Below, piece by piece: positions 48,531-58,730 of a stretch of DNA of 64,000 nucleotides; within the stretch, counting starts at the first letter, position 1; each line of letters begins with the position of its first letter. The notes under the pieces were generated by a model. The model worked only from the letters and a program-made list of their open reading frames with translations. It had not been told where the DNA came from and ran no database searches. This stretch comes from Paulinella micropora (lineage: Eukaryota; Cercozoa; Imbricatea; Euglyphida; Paulinellidae): the NCBI GenBank assembly GCA_019918135.1, contig WBZZ01002979.1, forward strand, positions 1-64,000. The letters run 5' to 3'. Position numbers and translations under genes: made by a program.

Positions 48531-48815
48531 AGCGCGCACTCTTTTGCAGATTTCAGCTCGGATTCTCGTTGCAACTCGTCGCCCAGCGCCCAGCGTTTCT
48601 TGGTGACGAGTTACAAGAACAAGTGCCCAAGCGGGAACTGGATGGAGGAGGGGGGGCATCGAACACATAGCGTATTCGTCCCCAAATATCAAGTGACAAA
48701 TCGAGCTTTAATTTAAAACTTACAGCAAGGATTTCTCTTGTTGCTAAGATTAGCAACGGAGCCGCGACATGGGAATACAAAAAGAATCCCTAGCATAGCC
48801 AATGCCTTTTTTTCT

Positions 48816-50471
48816 TCACCACATGTCAAGGTCATCCAATAACATCTTGTTGAGTACTTTCTTGCGCACGTACTGCGCAAAGAGCAACGCATGACGTGCG
48901 GCCGCGAGGGAAATGTACTGCGCCTTACACGCAGTCCACCACCCAGAAAATTCCGAATTAAACACGGCAGGCATGATGGCATAGTTGCGGGGGTGGTCTA
49001 GCCCACCGACAGAGGCAGGGATGATGTGGTCAATGTGCCACGCCAATTTCCGTCGGCCCTTGGCATCAAAATAATCGCGCAGCAAGAGATTCTTCTTGTT
49101 TTTCTTGACCCACTGGCGCACACGATCTCGTGACATGAAGTGTTTGGTATTAGTGAGCGGCTTTACGAAACCAAGGTAAAGCGGGGGAACGCCAATCTCC
49201 GACTTTTTGTACAGCGATTTCATCTTGCTCATGATCGCCCGGAGGACGCGTTTGCCTTGTGGGTTCGAAATGTCATCTGCTTCCCAGCTGTGCAGGTTAT
49301 GTTTGCTCATCCCGTGGGCCTTCATCACGTCTTGTCCCGCACCGTCCCCTTGTATCGCTTGCTTAGGTATGACCGCATCCATCTTGCGGCGCTTGGGTGT
49401 GCTTTCCATATCTTCTGCTCTGCGGCGCTTGGGTGCCGCATGCTCCTCCGGAGTGCTTGCAACTGGTTGCTTGCACGTTGCTGCGACGGCCTTGCTTGCG
49501 TCTGGGTTGGCTGCAGGTTGTGCGGAGGCCTGGACTGCTTGGGGCTGGCGCGCCTCAGACATAGGGAGCTGGGGTACAATCGATGCATCCGACGCCAACT
49601 CGGCGGGCTGGGCTGGCTGTGCGTGCACGTGTGCCTGCAGACTTATGCCTGGCTGAGCCGCCCCCGAAATCCCCAGGGCTTGTTGTTTGTCTATCTCTGC
49701 AATTTTAGCAATATACATGTCCATGATCTGGTGCATTTCTTCTTTGCTTGTTTCATTTGAGCGCAGAAACTCTTTCGTGTAGGTAGCTATTGATTTTGGT
49801 GCGTGCAATGACACGTCTGGGGGCCCAGATGCTGTTGACTCTGTTTGCAGTGGCGTGGCTTCGGGGGTTGGTTCCGGTGCCGGAAGCAGCTTGGCTCGCT
49901 TGGCAGGGAGCTTGGTCGACGAATCGGATGCAAGTAACTCCTTGCGCTTGTGCATCAATTGTTTCATGTCCTTCCCAGACTCCCATACCTGCCGGCGCAG
50001 CGGCAACGCCGATTCCAGTGCTGCACACCCCAACACGGCGCGATGTGCCAGGTTTGATATTTCCTTGTTCAGTTCGCGGGATCTTGTATTGTTCAACGAG
50101 CTAAGCACGGTTAGGACGTCTTGCAGTTGGAGACAAGGAACCGCTCGAGAATCACCTGCGACTGTCTCCTTCTTCATTACACCAGTCTTGTATGCAAAAG
50201 TAAAATACTTGATGCAGAGGTTCTCATTCTTTTTTTTCTCTCGCTTCCACTTAACCCGTGCATGATCGTCAGCACAAACCAGGAAAACCGAAATTGCATC
50301 GGTAATGGAATATAAATTGCCGGGTGCTTGTCTTATAGTAGACAGTTCTTCTTTGGTGAGCCCCATGAGAATCTTATTCTCTTGCACCACATCTGCCGGG
50401 TTGCTAACTGGTGCTTCGGCCACGGAACCCGTGGCATGCTCCGTACAAATCATGGCTTGCTGCGCGCTCAT
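48816..50471 (-). CDS. 551-aa protein with a C-terminal HNH endonuclease domain
   Basis: I chose the ATG at 50471; the longer frame starts at TTG in C-rich DNA. Residues about 30-190 hold the helical domain also found at 29367-29849. A Pro/Ala/Gln-rich linker follows (about 210-390) with short basic clusters (KRRRAED, KRRKMD) that could be nuclear signals. The last 150 residues are the HNH module: PLYLGFVKPLTNTKHFM, AWHIDHIIPASVGGLDHP, NYAIMPAVFNSEFSGWW and SLAAARHALLFAQYV. The catalytic His-Asp-His and following Asn are present. It is closest to the module at 20240-22918 and probably a DNA-cutting mobile or defence-type enzyme; its target is unknown. Confidence 0.86.
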   Translation of the reverse strand: MSAQQAMICTEHATGSVAEAPVSNPADVVQENKILMGLTKEELSTIRQAPGNLYSITDAISVFLVCADDHARVKWKREKKKNENLCIKYFTFAYKTGVMKKETVAGDSRAVPCLQLQDVLTVLSSLNNTRSRELNKEISNLAHRAVLGCAALESALPLRRQVWESGKDMKQLMHKRKELLASDSSTKLPAKRAKLLPAPEPTPEATPLQTESTASGPPDVSLHAPKSIATYTKEFLRSNETSKEEMHQIMDMYIAKIAEIDKQQALGISGAAQPGISLQAHVHAQPAQPAELASDASIVPQLPMSEARQPQAVQASAQPAANPDASKAVAATCKQPVASTPEEHAAPKRRRAEDMESTPKRRKMDAVIPKQAIQGDGAGQDVMKAHGMSKHNLHSWEADDISNPQGKRVLRAIMSKMKSLYKKSEIGVPPLYLGFVKPLTNTKHFMSRDRVRQWVKKNKKNLLLRDYFDAKGRRKLAWHIDHIIPASVGGLDHPRNYAIMPAVFNSEFSGWWTACKAQYISLAAARHALLFAQYVRKKVLNKMLLDDLDMW

Positions 50472-50810
50472 GCGGAGTTTACAATTTGTATGTTTGTGCA
50501 AGCGTGTACGCGGCGCACTACCAGGGGTATTATTTCCTTCTCGTCCCCCCCCCCTCTCCTTTCCTAATAGCAACTTTGGGAGGGGGGAGGGGGGGGGTAC
50601 CCCCTCTTCCCCCGGGGATAGCTATTCTCTCCCCCCACCCCCCCCCCCCGCAACACACATCGGGAGGGAGGGAAAGAAAGGGAGAGGCAAGGGGGAGGGG
50701 GAAATATCCCCCCCCCCTCGCAAGTGCACAGTTGCACCCCTCCCACCCTGAGGGAGGGGACATCATACCCAACGGGTACCCAGAGCTCGCGTCGTCCAGC
50801 AGCCGGTATC

Positions 50811-51137
50811 ATGGATTGGCGTGCTAGCTATGCGCGCTGGCGCATAACACGCGCCCTGGACATTGCCTGCAATACATGTTTTATTGAACGCCCGGGGCGC
50901 AGCTTAGACGACGACGACGCTGTGGCACCGTTCCCCTACCGAAGAAGAAGGGCGACGCTCAGACGGAGAGTAAATCAGCGACTTCCGCAGAGCGCGCGCG
51001 TCTTGCTAGCCCGGAGCCGCACTCGGGTGACGACGACGCTGCGAGGTGGACGGACAAGAGGTGTTTGGGGGCTGGGCCACGCGCAACAAAGAACTCACAC
51101 CGGAGGCGCAGGAGCTGGGCTTGCGATTGCTAGATGA
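50811..51137 (+). CDS. Small Arg-rich protein
   Basis: The ORF has 108 codons from the ATG at 50811 (MDWRASYARWRITRALDIAC). An acidic patch (DDDD) is followed by a very basic, Arg-rich second half, which could bind nucleic acid. No family is recognised. It is divergent from the HNH gene at 48816. Confidence 0.45.
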   Translation: MDWRASYARWRITRALDIACNTCFIERPGRSLDDDDAVAPFPYRRRRATLRRRVNQRLPQSARVLLARSRTRVTTTLRGGRTRGVWGLGHAQQRTHTGGAGAGLAIAR

Positions 51138-51305
51138 ATAGACCTTTTGGGTGTGGAGCTTACGTCTACAGATAAAGCGCGTGGCTGAGAAACGCTAGCT
51201 TTTTTTTGCAGGAGCTGGCCTTTCGGGCGGGCACGTTGGGGGAGGGGAGCTTATACTTGTGTGCCTTTAAACCAAAAAAATTTGTTAATGCTTAATAAAA
51301 TTTTT

Positions 51306-51600
51306 TCACACTTGGTGCCAAAAACTAGTTTTAATACAAGTAAAAAGGAGAAGGGTGTGCTCGCTCTTTTTTTCCTTCTGGAACTGTCTGAGAGTAATGG
51401 TCAGCAGAGCCCCGACCACTGCGGTCACTACCAACGAGGCTATTGAGTCAAACCCGTTACTTATGACCTTGCAAGAGGCAGACTTTGGTAAATTAATCAA
51501 GACGCCTTCAAGGGATGCTCTGGCATAGACGCGCAAAACATCTATCATCGTCTCCAACCCCAGCTGCAGGCGCTGGGGGTTCTTCACGCGAGCGGCCGCG
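51306..51600 (-). pseudogene. 3' fragment of a membrane-protein gene, cut by a Fanzor relic
   Basis: The frame reads RLQLGLETMIDVLRVYARAS, then a helix SIASLVVTAVVGALLTITL and a charged tail. There is an ATG at 51548, but the frame is open further upstream and ends exactly where Fanzor relic 5 begins at 51601, so the 5' part is missing. Confidence 0.5.
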
Positions 51601-51799
51601 CTTGGTTCGAAGCGTCGGGCATAGTAAAGGGCAAAACGATCTCACGGCAAACGAAGCGCAAGCTGCTTGCCTGGCGACACGCAGATTTCCGCAAGCGCTT
51701 GCTCAACTTGCAGCGAGAGTATGTAGGTAAATGCAAGGTGCTGATCTGCAACAAGGAGTTCACCACACAGGCGTGTACGCAATGCGGGGCGCTGTGGAG
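51601..51799 (+). pseudogene. Fanzor relic 5 (RuvC-II and zinc-finger part)
   Basis: Sixty-six codons are nearly identical to the intact Fanzor, from WFEASGIVKGKTISRQTKRK to ACTQCGALWR. The putative RuvC-II Glu is Lys here (CNKEF for CNEEF). RuvC-I lies outside the fragment, and the second zinc pair and RuvC-III are lost at the downstream join. It is catalytically dead on two counts. Confidence 0.9.
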
Positions 51800-51852
51800 A
51801 TCGGTCTGCATGGCGCTGCCAGCTGCCCGCCGGGTTTTCCGCAGGCGGGGAA

Positions 51853-51990
51853 ACGATTTGGATGAAGCCAAGTTTGGCGCGGACCTGCTGTCCTTTGTGG
51901 TCGACCCCGGGGCGTTTGCAAAGGCTGCCGGCGGGTCGGTGCTGCGCCAGGACCTGTTGTCGCTGTACTGCAAGCTGGCGACGGAGGGTG
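51853..51990 (+). pseudogene. Gene fragment shared with 23185-23290
   Basis: It reads DLDEAKFGADLLSFVVDPG and then GGSVLRQDLLSLYCKLATEG, directly after relic 5 and a short linker. It is longer than the copy at 23185. The protein is unknown. Confidence 0.6.
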
Positions 51991-52269
51991 TAATTTTTTT
52001 TGTAACTTTTGGCATTATCGGATTGAATAATTCGTATTTTTTATATTAAAAAAAGCTATCAGCTGCGTTTTTGCTTCTTTTCAGGTGCATCTTGTTCAAT
52101 CTTTGTTCCGCTATCACTCTTTGCTCAAGCTAAGGTAGTAGTAGCGGAGGCACCTACCAAGAGAGATGGCATGCCGGCCCGCGCCCCAGGAGACGGCTTT
52201 TGCCATTTGGGCCAGCTAAGAAGGGTATCGAAGGCACAAGACAAATTTAAAGGAGAGAAGGGAGAGGGG

Positions 52270-52640
52270 TGTGTGCGTGCGGACGGCACAATTCGGCGCT
52301 AAATTTAGCAGGGGCCGTTCAGGAGACTAGCAGAGAAACCGGACGTTTTCCCGTGAAGAGAAACTGTACGCCTTTTTTTTATTTGCACGAAATGTTTTCG
52401 GCCCTCTTGCCTCCCCCTCCTCCCTTGCCTGACAGTGGGGGGAGTGACAGAACGGGACGACGAAAGTGAGAGGGGCGACGTAAATGAGAGGGGCGACGCA
52501 AGCGAGAGGGGCGACGCAAGTGAGAGGGGCGACGCAAGTGAGAGGGGAGGGGGAGGACGTCTTCCTCACGGCGGCGTTGGGGCGTCTGTGCGGGATTTTC
52601 TTTCGCGCAAGTAGAATTTGGCGCTAAATTGGCGCCTACG
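52270..52640 (-). repeat. Repeat C, copy 7, with minisatellite
   Basis: Reverse-orientation repeat C with cggcgctaaatttagcagg and tttggcgctaaattggcgc. Five 18-bp units (gagaggggcgacgcaagt type) lie inside it at 52444-52555. Confidence 0.82.
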
Positions 52641-52975
52641 GTTGTTTTTCCGGGAAGGCTTAAGACGCACTGCCTTTTCTGACCGTATCACGCACCCTAC
52701 CCCCCAGACGGCACCATTTGGCGCTAAATGAACCGGCTGTTCCGGAGGCCAGCAGAGAAACAGGACGTTTTCCCGCAGAGAGAAACGGTACGCCTTTTTT
52801 TTTATTTGCACGAAATGTTTTCGGCCCTCTTGCCTCCCCCTCCCCCCTTGCCTGACAGTGGGGGGAGTGACAGAACGGGACGACGCAAGTGAGAGGGGCG
52901 ACGCAAGTGAGAGGGAGGGGGAGGACGTCTTTCTCACGGCGGCCTTTGGGCGTCTGTGTGGGATTTTGGACGTGA
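52641..52975 (-). repeat. Repeat C, copy 8, with minisatellite
   Basis: A tandem partner of 52270-52640. It includes catttggcgctaaatgaacc and two or three 18-bp units. Confidence 0.82.
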
Positions 52976-53162
52976 CATGACTGAAAAAGGCAATTCCGTC
53001 GGAAAACCTGCAAAGCATTGTCTTTTTTGACCTTATCACGTACCTCCCCCCCCCCCCCAGATCTTTCTAACCCATTTTGTTGGCGCAGGCTAGAAGAACG
53101 GGGGGGCGCGGATTGGGGGGGGGGGGGGGAGGAGTGAGGAGGAGAAAGTGTGCTGTGCGCTA

Positions 53163-54475
53163 ATGGTTGCAACAATGGTAATTTGTGACACGCAAGACAA
53201 AAAAAACGTGTACCGATGCGGTTTCTTTTCGTACGAGAGCGGGAACCGCGCTAAAGAACGAGTGGCGTGGAACGCAGCCATGAAAGCTAAGAGCATCAGC
53301 GCCTGTGAAGAGACCGGCTACATAAAAGTATCGGCTGGTGAAATGAACGACTTTACAGTAAACCTGTCCAGAGATCTGCTGAGCGTCATCACCGCAGGTG
53401 TACACAGTGTTTGTTACGCTAAACTGGTGGCTGAACTACGCAAGATTTCTGAATACATGAAGAGGATAACAAAAGAATCGTCTGTACAAGTTGGGCATTC
53501 TCTTTACTTGTTTAGCGAAAAGGCTAAGTACACACGCCATGGTGACCTAAGGGGCCTTCTTGGAGCACAGTTCGAGCAACCAGAAATAGCCAAAAACAAG
53601 GGGGCTCGGGCGCTACACGACTACTCCACACCGGCGACAATCGACATGACTGCTGCGGCCGAGCAATACATAGAGCTTTTGCAAAAGGTGTTTGCATGCA
53701 CGCAATGTGGTAAAAACAAGTCTAATGATAAGGAAGACATCAAGAGTTTCTTTGCAGAGCTTCTAGCAGACTGCAAACAGCACAAAATACCCGAGTGGCT
53801 TAAGAAAACGTCTAGTTTGAGCGATTGGCTTCGCCATTACCGCGAGGATGCAAGGCCTGGGCACAGCTGTGGGATCTTATGTGTCGGTACGCCGACGCGC
53901 TGTGGAAATGGTCCGTGAGCAGAACCGAAGAGGCACAAGATCTTGAGTCTTTTTACTGCTGGCCTTGGAGCCCAGCGGACGTGGCCATCTATCGCTTAGA
54001 GTTTGGGAAAGAAATACAGGTCAGGGTCCGCCTCTCTGAACCTGTGCTCTTTGCCAAAACGAAGCCCAAAGTCATCCCACGCGCAGACCTAGTCGCACAA
54101 ATGCAGTCGTACGAAATCAAGACGCACGCCGAGTTCGCGGTAGTACTCTACTTGTCCTTGCTAGCCAACGGAGCCAGCCTTGCTGGCCAGGCTTGTTTCG
54201 CCACGAAAGCTAGACAAGAAATGGCGCTGCTACCATTGTTCAGCGCGCAAGCAAAGGCTGAAAAAGTCATAGACTGTGGAAAGGCGCTTGGCGCTGCCTC
54301 CCGTGCAGTCCAATACCTAGGCTTAGCGAACGGCGCGGACAAGATTGAGTTGTTGTCCAGTATCAGCGCAAATTATAAAGAACGAGGCACACGCAGTCTT
54401 CGGGGTCTCTTTTGTTCCGGCTCGGTAGCACGCTTCGCATGCGAGGGACGCGATCGTCCGAACTTGCCCAAGTAA
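53163..54475 (+). pseudogene. Gene split by a single frameshift, unrecognised
   Basis: From the ATG at 53163 the frame runs through MVICDTQDKKNVYRCGFFSY and CTQCGKNKSND to LSDWLRHYREDA at about 53850. The next frame then continues with KAWAQLWDLMCRYADALWKW to 54475. One extra base in the GCAAGG stretch near 53851 would give a single protein of about 437 residues. A CxxC pair and several helices are visible, but no known domain. The frameshift may be a sequencing error, a short intron boundary or recent inactivation. Confidence 0.62.
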
Positions 54476-54487
54476 AAAAAAAGTTGT

Positions 54488-54775
54488 TTAATATTTCGTG
54501 CCGCAGTTGATTGTACAATGCGCTGGGGGTTCTACAACTAAGTTCAGACGCTTTTCAGTTAGTTGCTGCTGCAGGGCTATTATGCTATCATGAACAAGAT
54601 TTAAACGATTTACTTCATCTGCATCTCCGTCCAAGGTCCACAGATAGCGATACATCAGCCTATTATGTTCGTCAGTTAGCGTACTTAACGTATTGCAAGC
54701 AATAACGTATTCTCGTTTGAGTGCGCGTTGGGCACGAGGAGGAAGTCCCGTCGATTCGATTTGTTTAGTCGTCAT
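54488..54775 (-). CDS. Small helical protein
   Basis: A 95-aa ORF with an ATG at 54775. It is highly helical and charged, with a probable coiled coil (NRLNLVHDSIIALQQQLTEK) and a Cys-x-x-x-Cys near the end. It converges with the gene at 53163 and leaves only 12 bases between the stops. No family is recognised. Confidence 0.6.
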   Translation of the reverse strand: MTTKQIESTGLPPRAQRALKREYVIACNTLSTLTDEHNRLMYRYLWTLDGDADEVNRLNLVHDSIIALQQQLTEKRLNLVVEPPAHCTINCGTKY

Positions 54776-54814
54776 CTATGCCACACAATACATATGACAA
54801 TTGCATTAGAGTAC

Positions 54815-54843
54815 TACACATACATACATACATACATACATAC
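54815..54843. repeat. (ACAT)n microsatellite
   Basis: About seven tandem acat units upstream of the 54775 gene. Confidence 0.9.
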
Positions 54844-55615
54844 TGCCTTTGCCATACAAGCAAGCTAGCACTCGTCTTTGTTCCGGTGAGACCTTATTTT
54901 CTCTTGCCTGGTGCCTTGATTGCCACCAAATCGCTTGATTAGTGGCAACTGCACGCAGGCACCTCCAGTTTCGGTTGCGTGCATGCACCCAAACAGTACC
55001 AACAGAGGGGGGGGGCGCCCCCCCCCTCCCTCCTACACCGGGACAAGCAAAGGCGTGAGAGGGGGGGGAGGGCCCCCCCCCCTCCTTTCCTAATCTTGCA
55101 AATCATTGCGGAAAGAAAATGACCCGCCACTGCCCAGCTTACTGAGCCTTGGCGTCTAGCATAAAAAACCTTGCACACCTTGAATAACAAATGTTAACTT
55201 CTGGTGTGTGCGCACCAAAAGCAGCAACTTCTCAGTGCCAAAATTAAAAACTTTGCAATCCTAGGGGAGCACGAGCTTGTGCAGTTCTTGCAAATAACTG
55301 ACTGTAATTTTTGCTTTCTGACACCTGAGACAAGCCGGTAAGCAGATAGTCCGTAGCTTGGGGGCAATGGCTAAATTCTGCCTTGTATTTCCGTTCTGTG
55401 GATTTCCCAGCGCGTAGGCTGGCTCAGCACGCGGGCTTTCGTCTGGCCTTTGTCTTGTACATTATATAACCTAACCGGCACGGGGGAAAAAAGTCGCTTG
55501 TTGAGCCCCCCCCTCTGGAGCCCTCCCCCCCTCTTGAGCCCCCCCCCCTCTTGTTCTTTGGTCTCTTTTATTCTTTCCCACTCTTTTTTTAGCACAGGTA
55601 GCTCTGCGTCGGAGT

Positions 55616-55623
55616 GTATATAA
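55616..55623 (+). promoter_or_regulatory. TATA-like box close to the 55641 ATG
   Basis: It reads GTGTATATAAG, only 18 bases before the ATG. If it sets a start site 25-30 bases downstream, the transcript would begin at or inside the gene, so the leader may be absent. Confidence 0.35.
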
Positions 55624-55640
55624 GTAAAGGCTGTAAACTT

Positions 55641-57305
55641 ATGTCACAGCCTATCTGCAAAGTTTGCGGCAAGCAAAAAAAGAAAACCAGTCAAGAAACG
55701 CAACTAGCGGACGTATCAGACGACGAGAAATGGCGCTATGTAGAAAAAGCCCACCAGCTTTCGTCAGGGTTCATCACCGTCTGGGACAACTCAAAGCAAT
55801 GGGACACCGCTATCCAAAAGTGCAAAAACGCTCCTAGGCTCGTGATTGGAAACGAGGTGACTTACGAGGAGCTCGAACGCCTACTAACGCTGCGTGACGA
55901 GTTTGCCGAGCTGCGCGTGTGTGATGAAGATGGTTCGGGCTTAGCCCAAAAGACAGAAAAGCGAAAGGCTTTGCCACGAAATGCCTGGAGAAAGGTCCGG
56001 GGGCTACGGGTGTGCCTTGCAGACTGGACAGCGGGTGATCTAACAGTGTTCGTCAACGGATGTTATCCAAACAAATCTGTAAACAGTTGGATCGACGATT
56101 CTGCATTCAGCGTGTTCGAAAGCGTGCTGCAGAAGCTGGATATCAGTGGCTGTGTCAAGGTCGAGTCTTTGCCCGAATTGGGCATATTCAAGAAGCTAAA
56201 GGATATTAACGTGTGTCAAACCGGGATCAAAACACTAGGTGATATTTTTTTGTATGGAAATCAAGGGAAGGACCTGGAGCGGATCTGCTTTACCCTCGTG
56301 GAGGGCGGGGGGAGCTTGTCCAACTATCTGCCAACGAGCGTGAAGCCCAAGAAGCTTGAGGTCTACTATGCCACCGAGTCTGGCAGGCCCGTCGCGGGCA
56401 GGGGAGAGGCTACAACAGTTACTTTGTCCGGCCTCTCTGCATTGCCGGGCTTGGTTTCTCTTCGCTTCGTAAACAATACCAGCAAGGCCGTCAAGCTAGC
56501 AGATCAAGTCTGGGGTGATATTGGAATGGTACTTTCTACGAGCTTTGAAGACTTGTTTCTGGTGGGCGTTCAGCTAGACGGGAAAGAAATCAAGCTCCTG
56601 CAGCAGTTCTCCCAGCAGCTGGTGAACATAGGAAGAACAAGGGGCTTCAACACATTGCATCTAGAAGGTTGCAAGCTGGATGTGAGTGGGAATGATAAAA
56701 ATTACAAAACTGCTGATGAGGTGGTAAGCGAGGTTGCCGCCTGTTTGGGGTCCAAGATGAAGGCCAGCAATTTGGAGTTTGTGGAGTGTGCGTTCACAGG
56801 GAACAAGCCGGCGGAAAGCCTGTGGCCTCTTGGTCAGAATCCTCGAATCAAAAGTTTAACGCTGTGGAAGACTAGCACGCCGTTCCCATGCCTTTACAGA
56901 CAGCCCCCTAAACACAGGATGCCTTCACTGCGGAAACTAGCTCTCGACCCGTGTCCTCTGGATAACGACAGGGTCGTTGCTAGTATCAAAGCCTGTAAGC
57001 CTCTCCAGAGCCTGACGATTGGTTCTGTAAGTGACGCATCGTATGCAGTGCTGCAAAAGCTGGTACAGCAAGCCAGGGTTAAATCTCTGAGTCTGCACAT
57101 GAAAAACACGGCTTTCAACTTGGTGGTCGGCCTTATCAAGACCTGTCCCTCCCTCAAGACCTTGGAGCTGCCCTACCCGACACAATTTACCTTGGCTCAG
57201 TGGTATGAGGTGTTGAAAGAAGCTGAGCTTCGTAAGCGCCAGTTGGTCTTTGGGCTGCCAACAAATACAAGGCCCCCCCCAAAGAGGTGTGCGCTGGGGC
57301 GTTAG
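55641..57305 (+). CDS. LRR protein with an N-terminal CxxC motif
   Basis: I chose the ATG at 55641 (MSQPICKVCGKQKKK); the upstream GTG is unlikely. It has 554 residues. A short zinc-ribbon-like CKVC start and a basic stretch are followed by a helical region. From about residue 170 on come irregular LRRs: LQKLDISGCVKVESLPELG, LKDINVCQTGIKTLGD, LVSLRFVNNTSKAVKL, FNTLHLEGCKLDVSG, LQSLTIGSVSDASY, LKTLELPYPTQ. It is A/T-richer than the other LRR genes here, which suggests a separate origin. No F-box is evident. The role is probably protein binding. Confidence 0.83.
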   Translation: MSQPICKVCGKQKKKTSQETQLADVSDDEKWRYVEKAHQLSSGFITVWDNSKQWDTAIQKCKNAPRLVIGNEVTYEELERLLTLRDEFAELRVCDEDGSGLAQKTEKRKALPRNAWRKVRGLRVCLADWTAGDLTVFVNGCYPNKSVNSWIDDSAFSVFESVLQKLDISGCVKVESLPELGIFKKLKDINVCQTGIKTLGDIFLYGNQGKDLERICFTLVEGGGSLSNYLPTSVKPKKLEVYYATESGRPVAGRGEATTVTLSGLSALPGLVSLRFVNNTSKAVKLADQVWGDIGMVLSTSFEDLFLVGVQLDGKEIKLLQQFSQQLVNIGRTRGFNTLHLEGCKLDVSGNDKNYKTADEVVSEVAACLGSKMKASNLEFVECAFTGNKPAESLWPLGQNPRIKSLTLWKTSTPFPCLYRQPPKHRMPSLRKLALDPCPLDNDRVVASIKACKPLQSLTIGSVSDASYAVLQKLVQQARVKSLSLHMKNTAFNLVVGLIKTCPSLKTLELPYPTQFTLAQWYEVLKEAELRKRQLVFGLPTNTRPPPKRCALGR

Positions 57306-57324
57306 CTTTTTTTATTTACGTCCT

Positions 57325-57385
57325 CCCCCTCCCTCTCACTCTCGTCGCCCCTCTCACCTTTGTCGCCCCTCTCACCTTTGTCATC
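57325..57385. repeat. 18-bp minisatellite
   Basis: Three units of the ctctcactctcgtcgcccc / ctctcacctttgtcgcccc type, then repeat G at 57423-57525. Confidence 0.8.
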
Positions 57386-57422
57386 TGCTTATTCCTCCCC
57401 CCCCCCTCCTGTTGTCCCTCCT

Positions 57423-57525
57423 CAGAGCGCGTGCAAACGCGTTCCAAAAAAAATGTCTTTTCCACTTTTCATATTCCCGCAGATATTTCCGCAGATCTTG
57501 CAGAGGGAAGAGGCAGGGGCGCGCT
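57423..57525 (+). repeat. Repeat G, copy 5
   Basis: It has gcgtgcaaacgcgttccaaa and cttttcatattcccgcagat, outside the main array. Confidence 0.8.
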
Positions 57526-57609
57526 TTGCCGGTGTACAAAATCACGCGAAAAAAGAAATCCCTTACAAAGTTTTAATATTGGCACTAAGAACAGGGAGCG
57601 GTCCTGTAC

Positions 57610-57839
57610 CATGGAGTTCGGGCAAGGGAGGATACAAACGCGCGGTCCATGGTATTATCATTGGACAGCTTCGTTCCAAACTGGCAAAAGAGCGAACCGC
57701 ACTAGCAGAGATAAAGGAAACGGAGTTCGAAATTTTTATGGTGCGGAAGCGGGTCAGGGTGGAGACCAGCCAGGCCCCCGAGAGAGCGTGCAAAAACCTA
57801 ACAACTATACGGAGAACGCTTGCTCGTGCAAGCCTGTAA
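57610..57839 (+). pseudogene. Possible gene fragment behind a repeat
   Basis: The frame reads AVHGIIIGQLRSKLAKERTA and then EIKETEFEIFMVRKRVRVET, ending at a stop. It is helical and charged, and its 5' side is a repeat E edge. The family is unknown. Confidence 0.35.
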
Positions 57840-58060
57840 CGAATTCTGGCCACGCTGCTGCTAGTAATGATCGACAGGGCTGTGGGGGGAGAATTTGTAC
57901 CAGTTCGGATTTCTTCCGAGCTCTGAATTAGCGAAAGAGCTTATTAAAACCGGTCTTAGTGAAATTAAATTTCTACAGCCAACAAAAAGGTCTTTTGTTG
58001 TCATTTAAAAAAATGCTTTTCTTACTGAAACCTAACATTATTAGTGCTGCTAGCAGAAGA

Positions 58061-58310
58061 CTAGGCGAGCTTGCGCGCGCGTTCACAAGCCCACCGGAAC
58101 ATCTGGTAAGAGATCAGGCCGTCGTCCTCAAAGTACACATTCACCTGGCGCACAGCTCCTCCCACCAGCCTGTCCGCCGTGGTACTGCTGGCTCGGCTGC
58201 CGTCGCGGTGGGGGGCTGGCAGAAGAGTTAATTCTTTGAGTGCCCCCATCGCCTGACGCGCGCTGTTGCGAGACCGGCCAAAGCTGTTATAGACCACACA
58301 AAATCCCGTG
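58061..58310 (-). pseudogene. Possible C-terminal gene fragment
   Basis: It reads GFCVVYNSFGRSRNSARQAM and later VNVYFEDDGLISYQMFRWAC. Upstream the frame has no ATG, only A/T-rich DNA with repeated gtttcac/gtgaaa motifs. An ATG at 58249 would give 62 residues. Confidence 0.35.
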
Positions 58311-58730
58311 AACCGTTTTTTGCGTGAAATTGGGTGAAATATCAAAATACAAATTTCATCACATTTCACCAAGTTTCACGGGTCCAGCGCTCATGTCTGT
58401 TTATCACTTTCACTAACCGGTTTTTGTGTGCTTACAGCTCTCTCTCTACAACCTTTCATGCTGTCGGCGATTTCTTTTCTTTTGCCGTATCTATTTTTGT
58501 ACACATTTTCCGATAAAGATTACTTCCCACTTGTCCATATTGACACGGCCCGGCCCCGCCGACTTTTATTAAAGACCCGGCATATGGGAGAGGGGGAGAG
58601 GCAAGGGGGCGCCAAGAAAGTGTAAGAAAAGTCCATGCTGAAATTAAAACTCGAAAAATGAAGAGAAGAGACAGTTGGTTTGAATACAAAAGTGCTAGTC
58701 AACAACTTAGCCTAATTGTGTCGCTACCAC

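Noticed and set aside
52444..52930. Regular 18-bp repeats considered as a CRISPR array
   Set aside because: The units are directly tandem with no spacers and are the same minisatellite found at 19750, 41730, 44410 and 57325.
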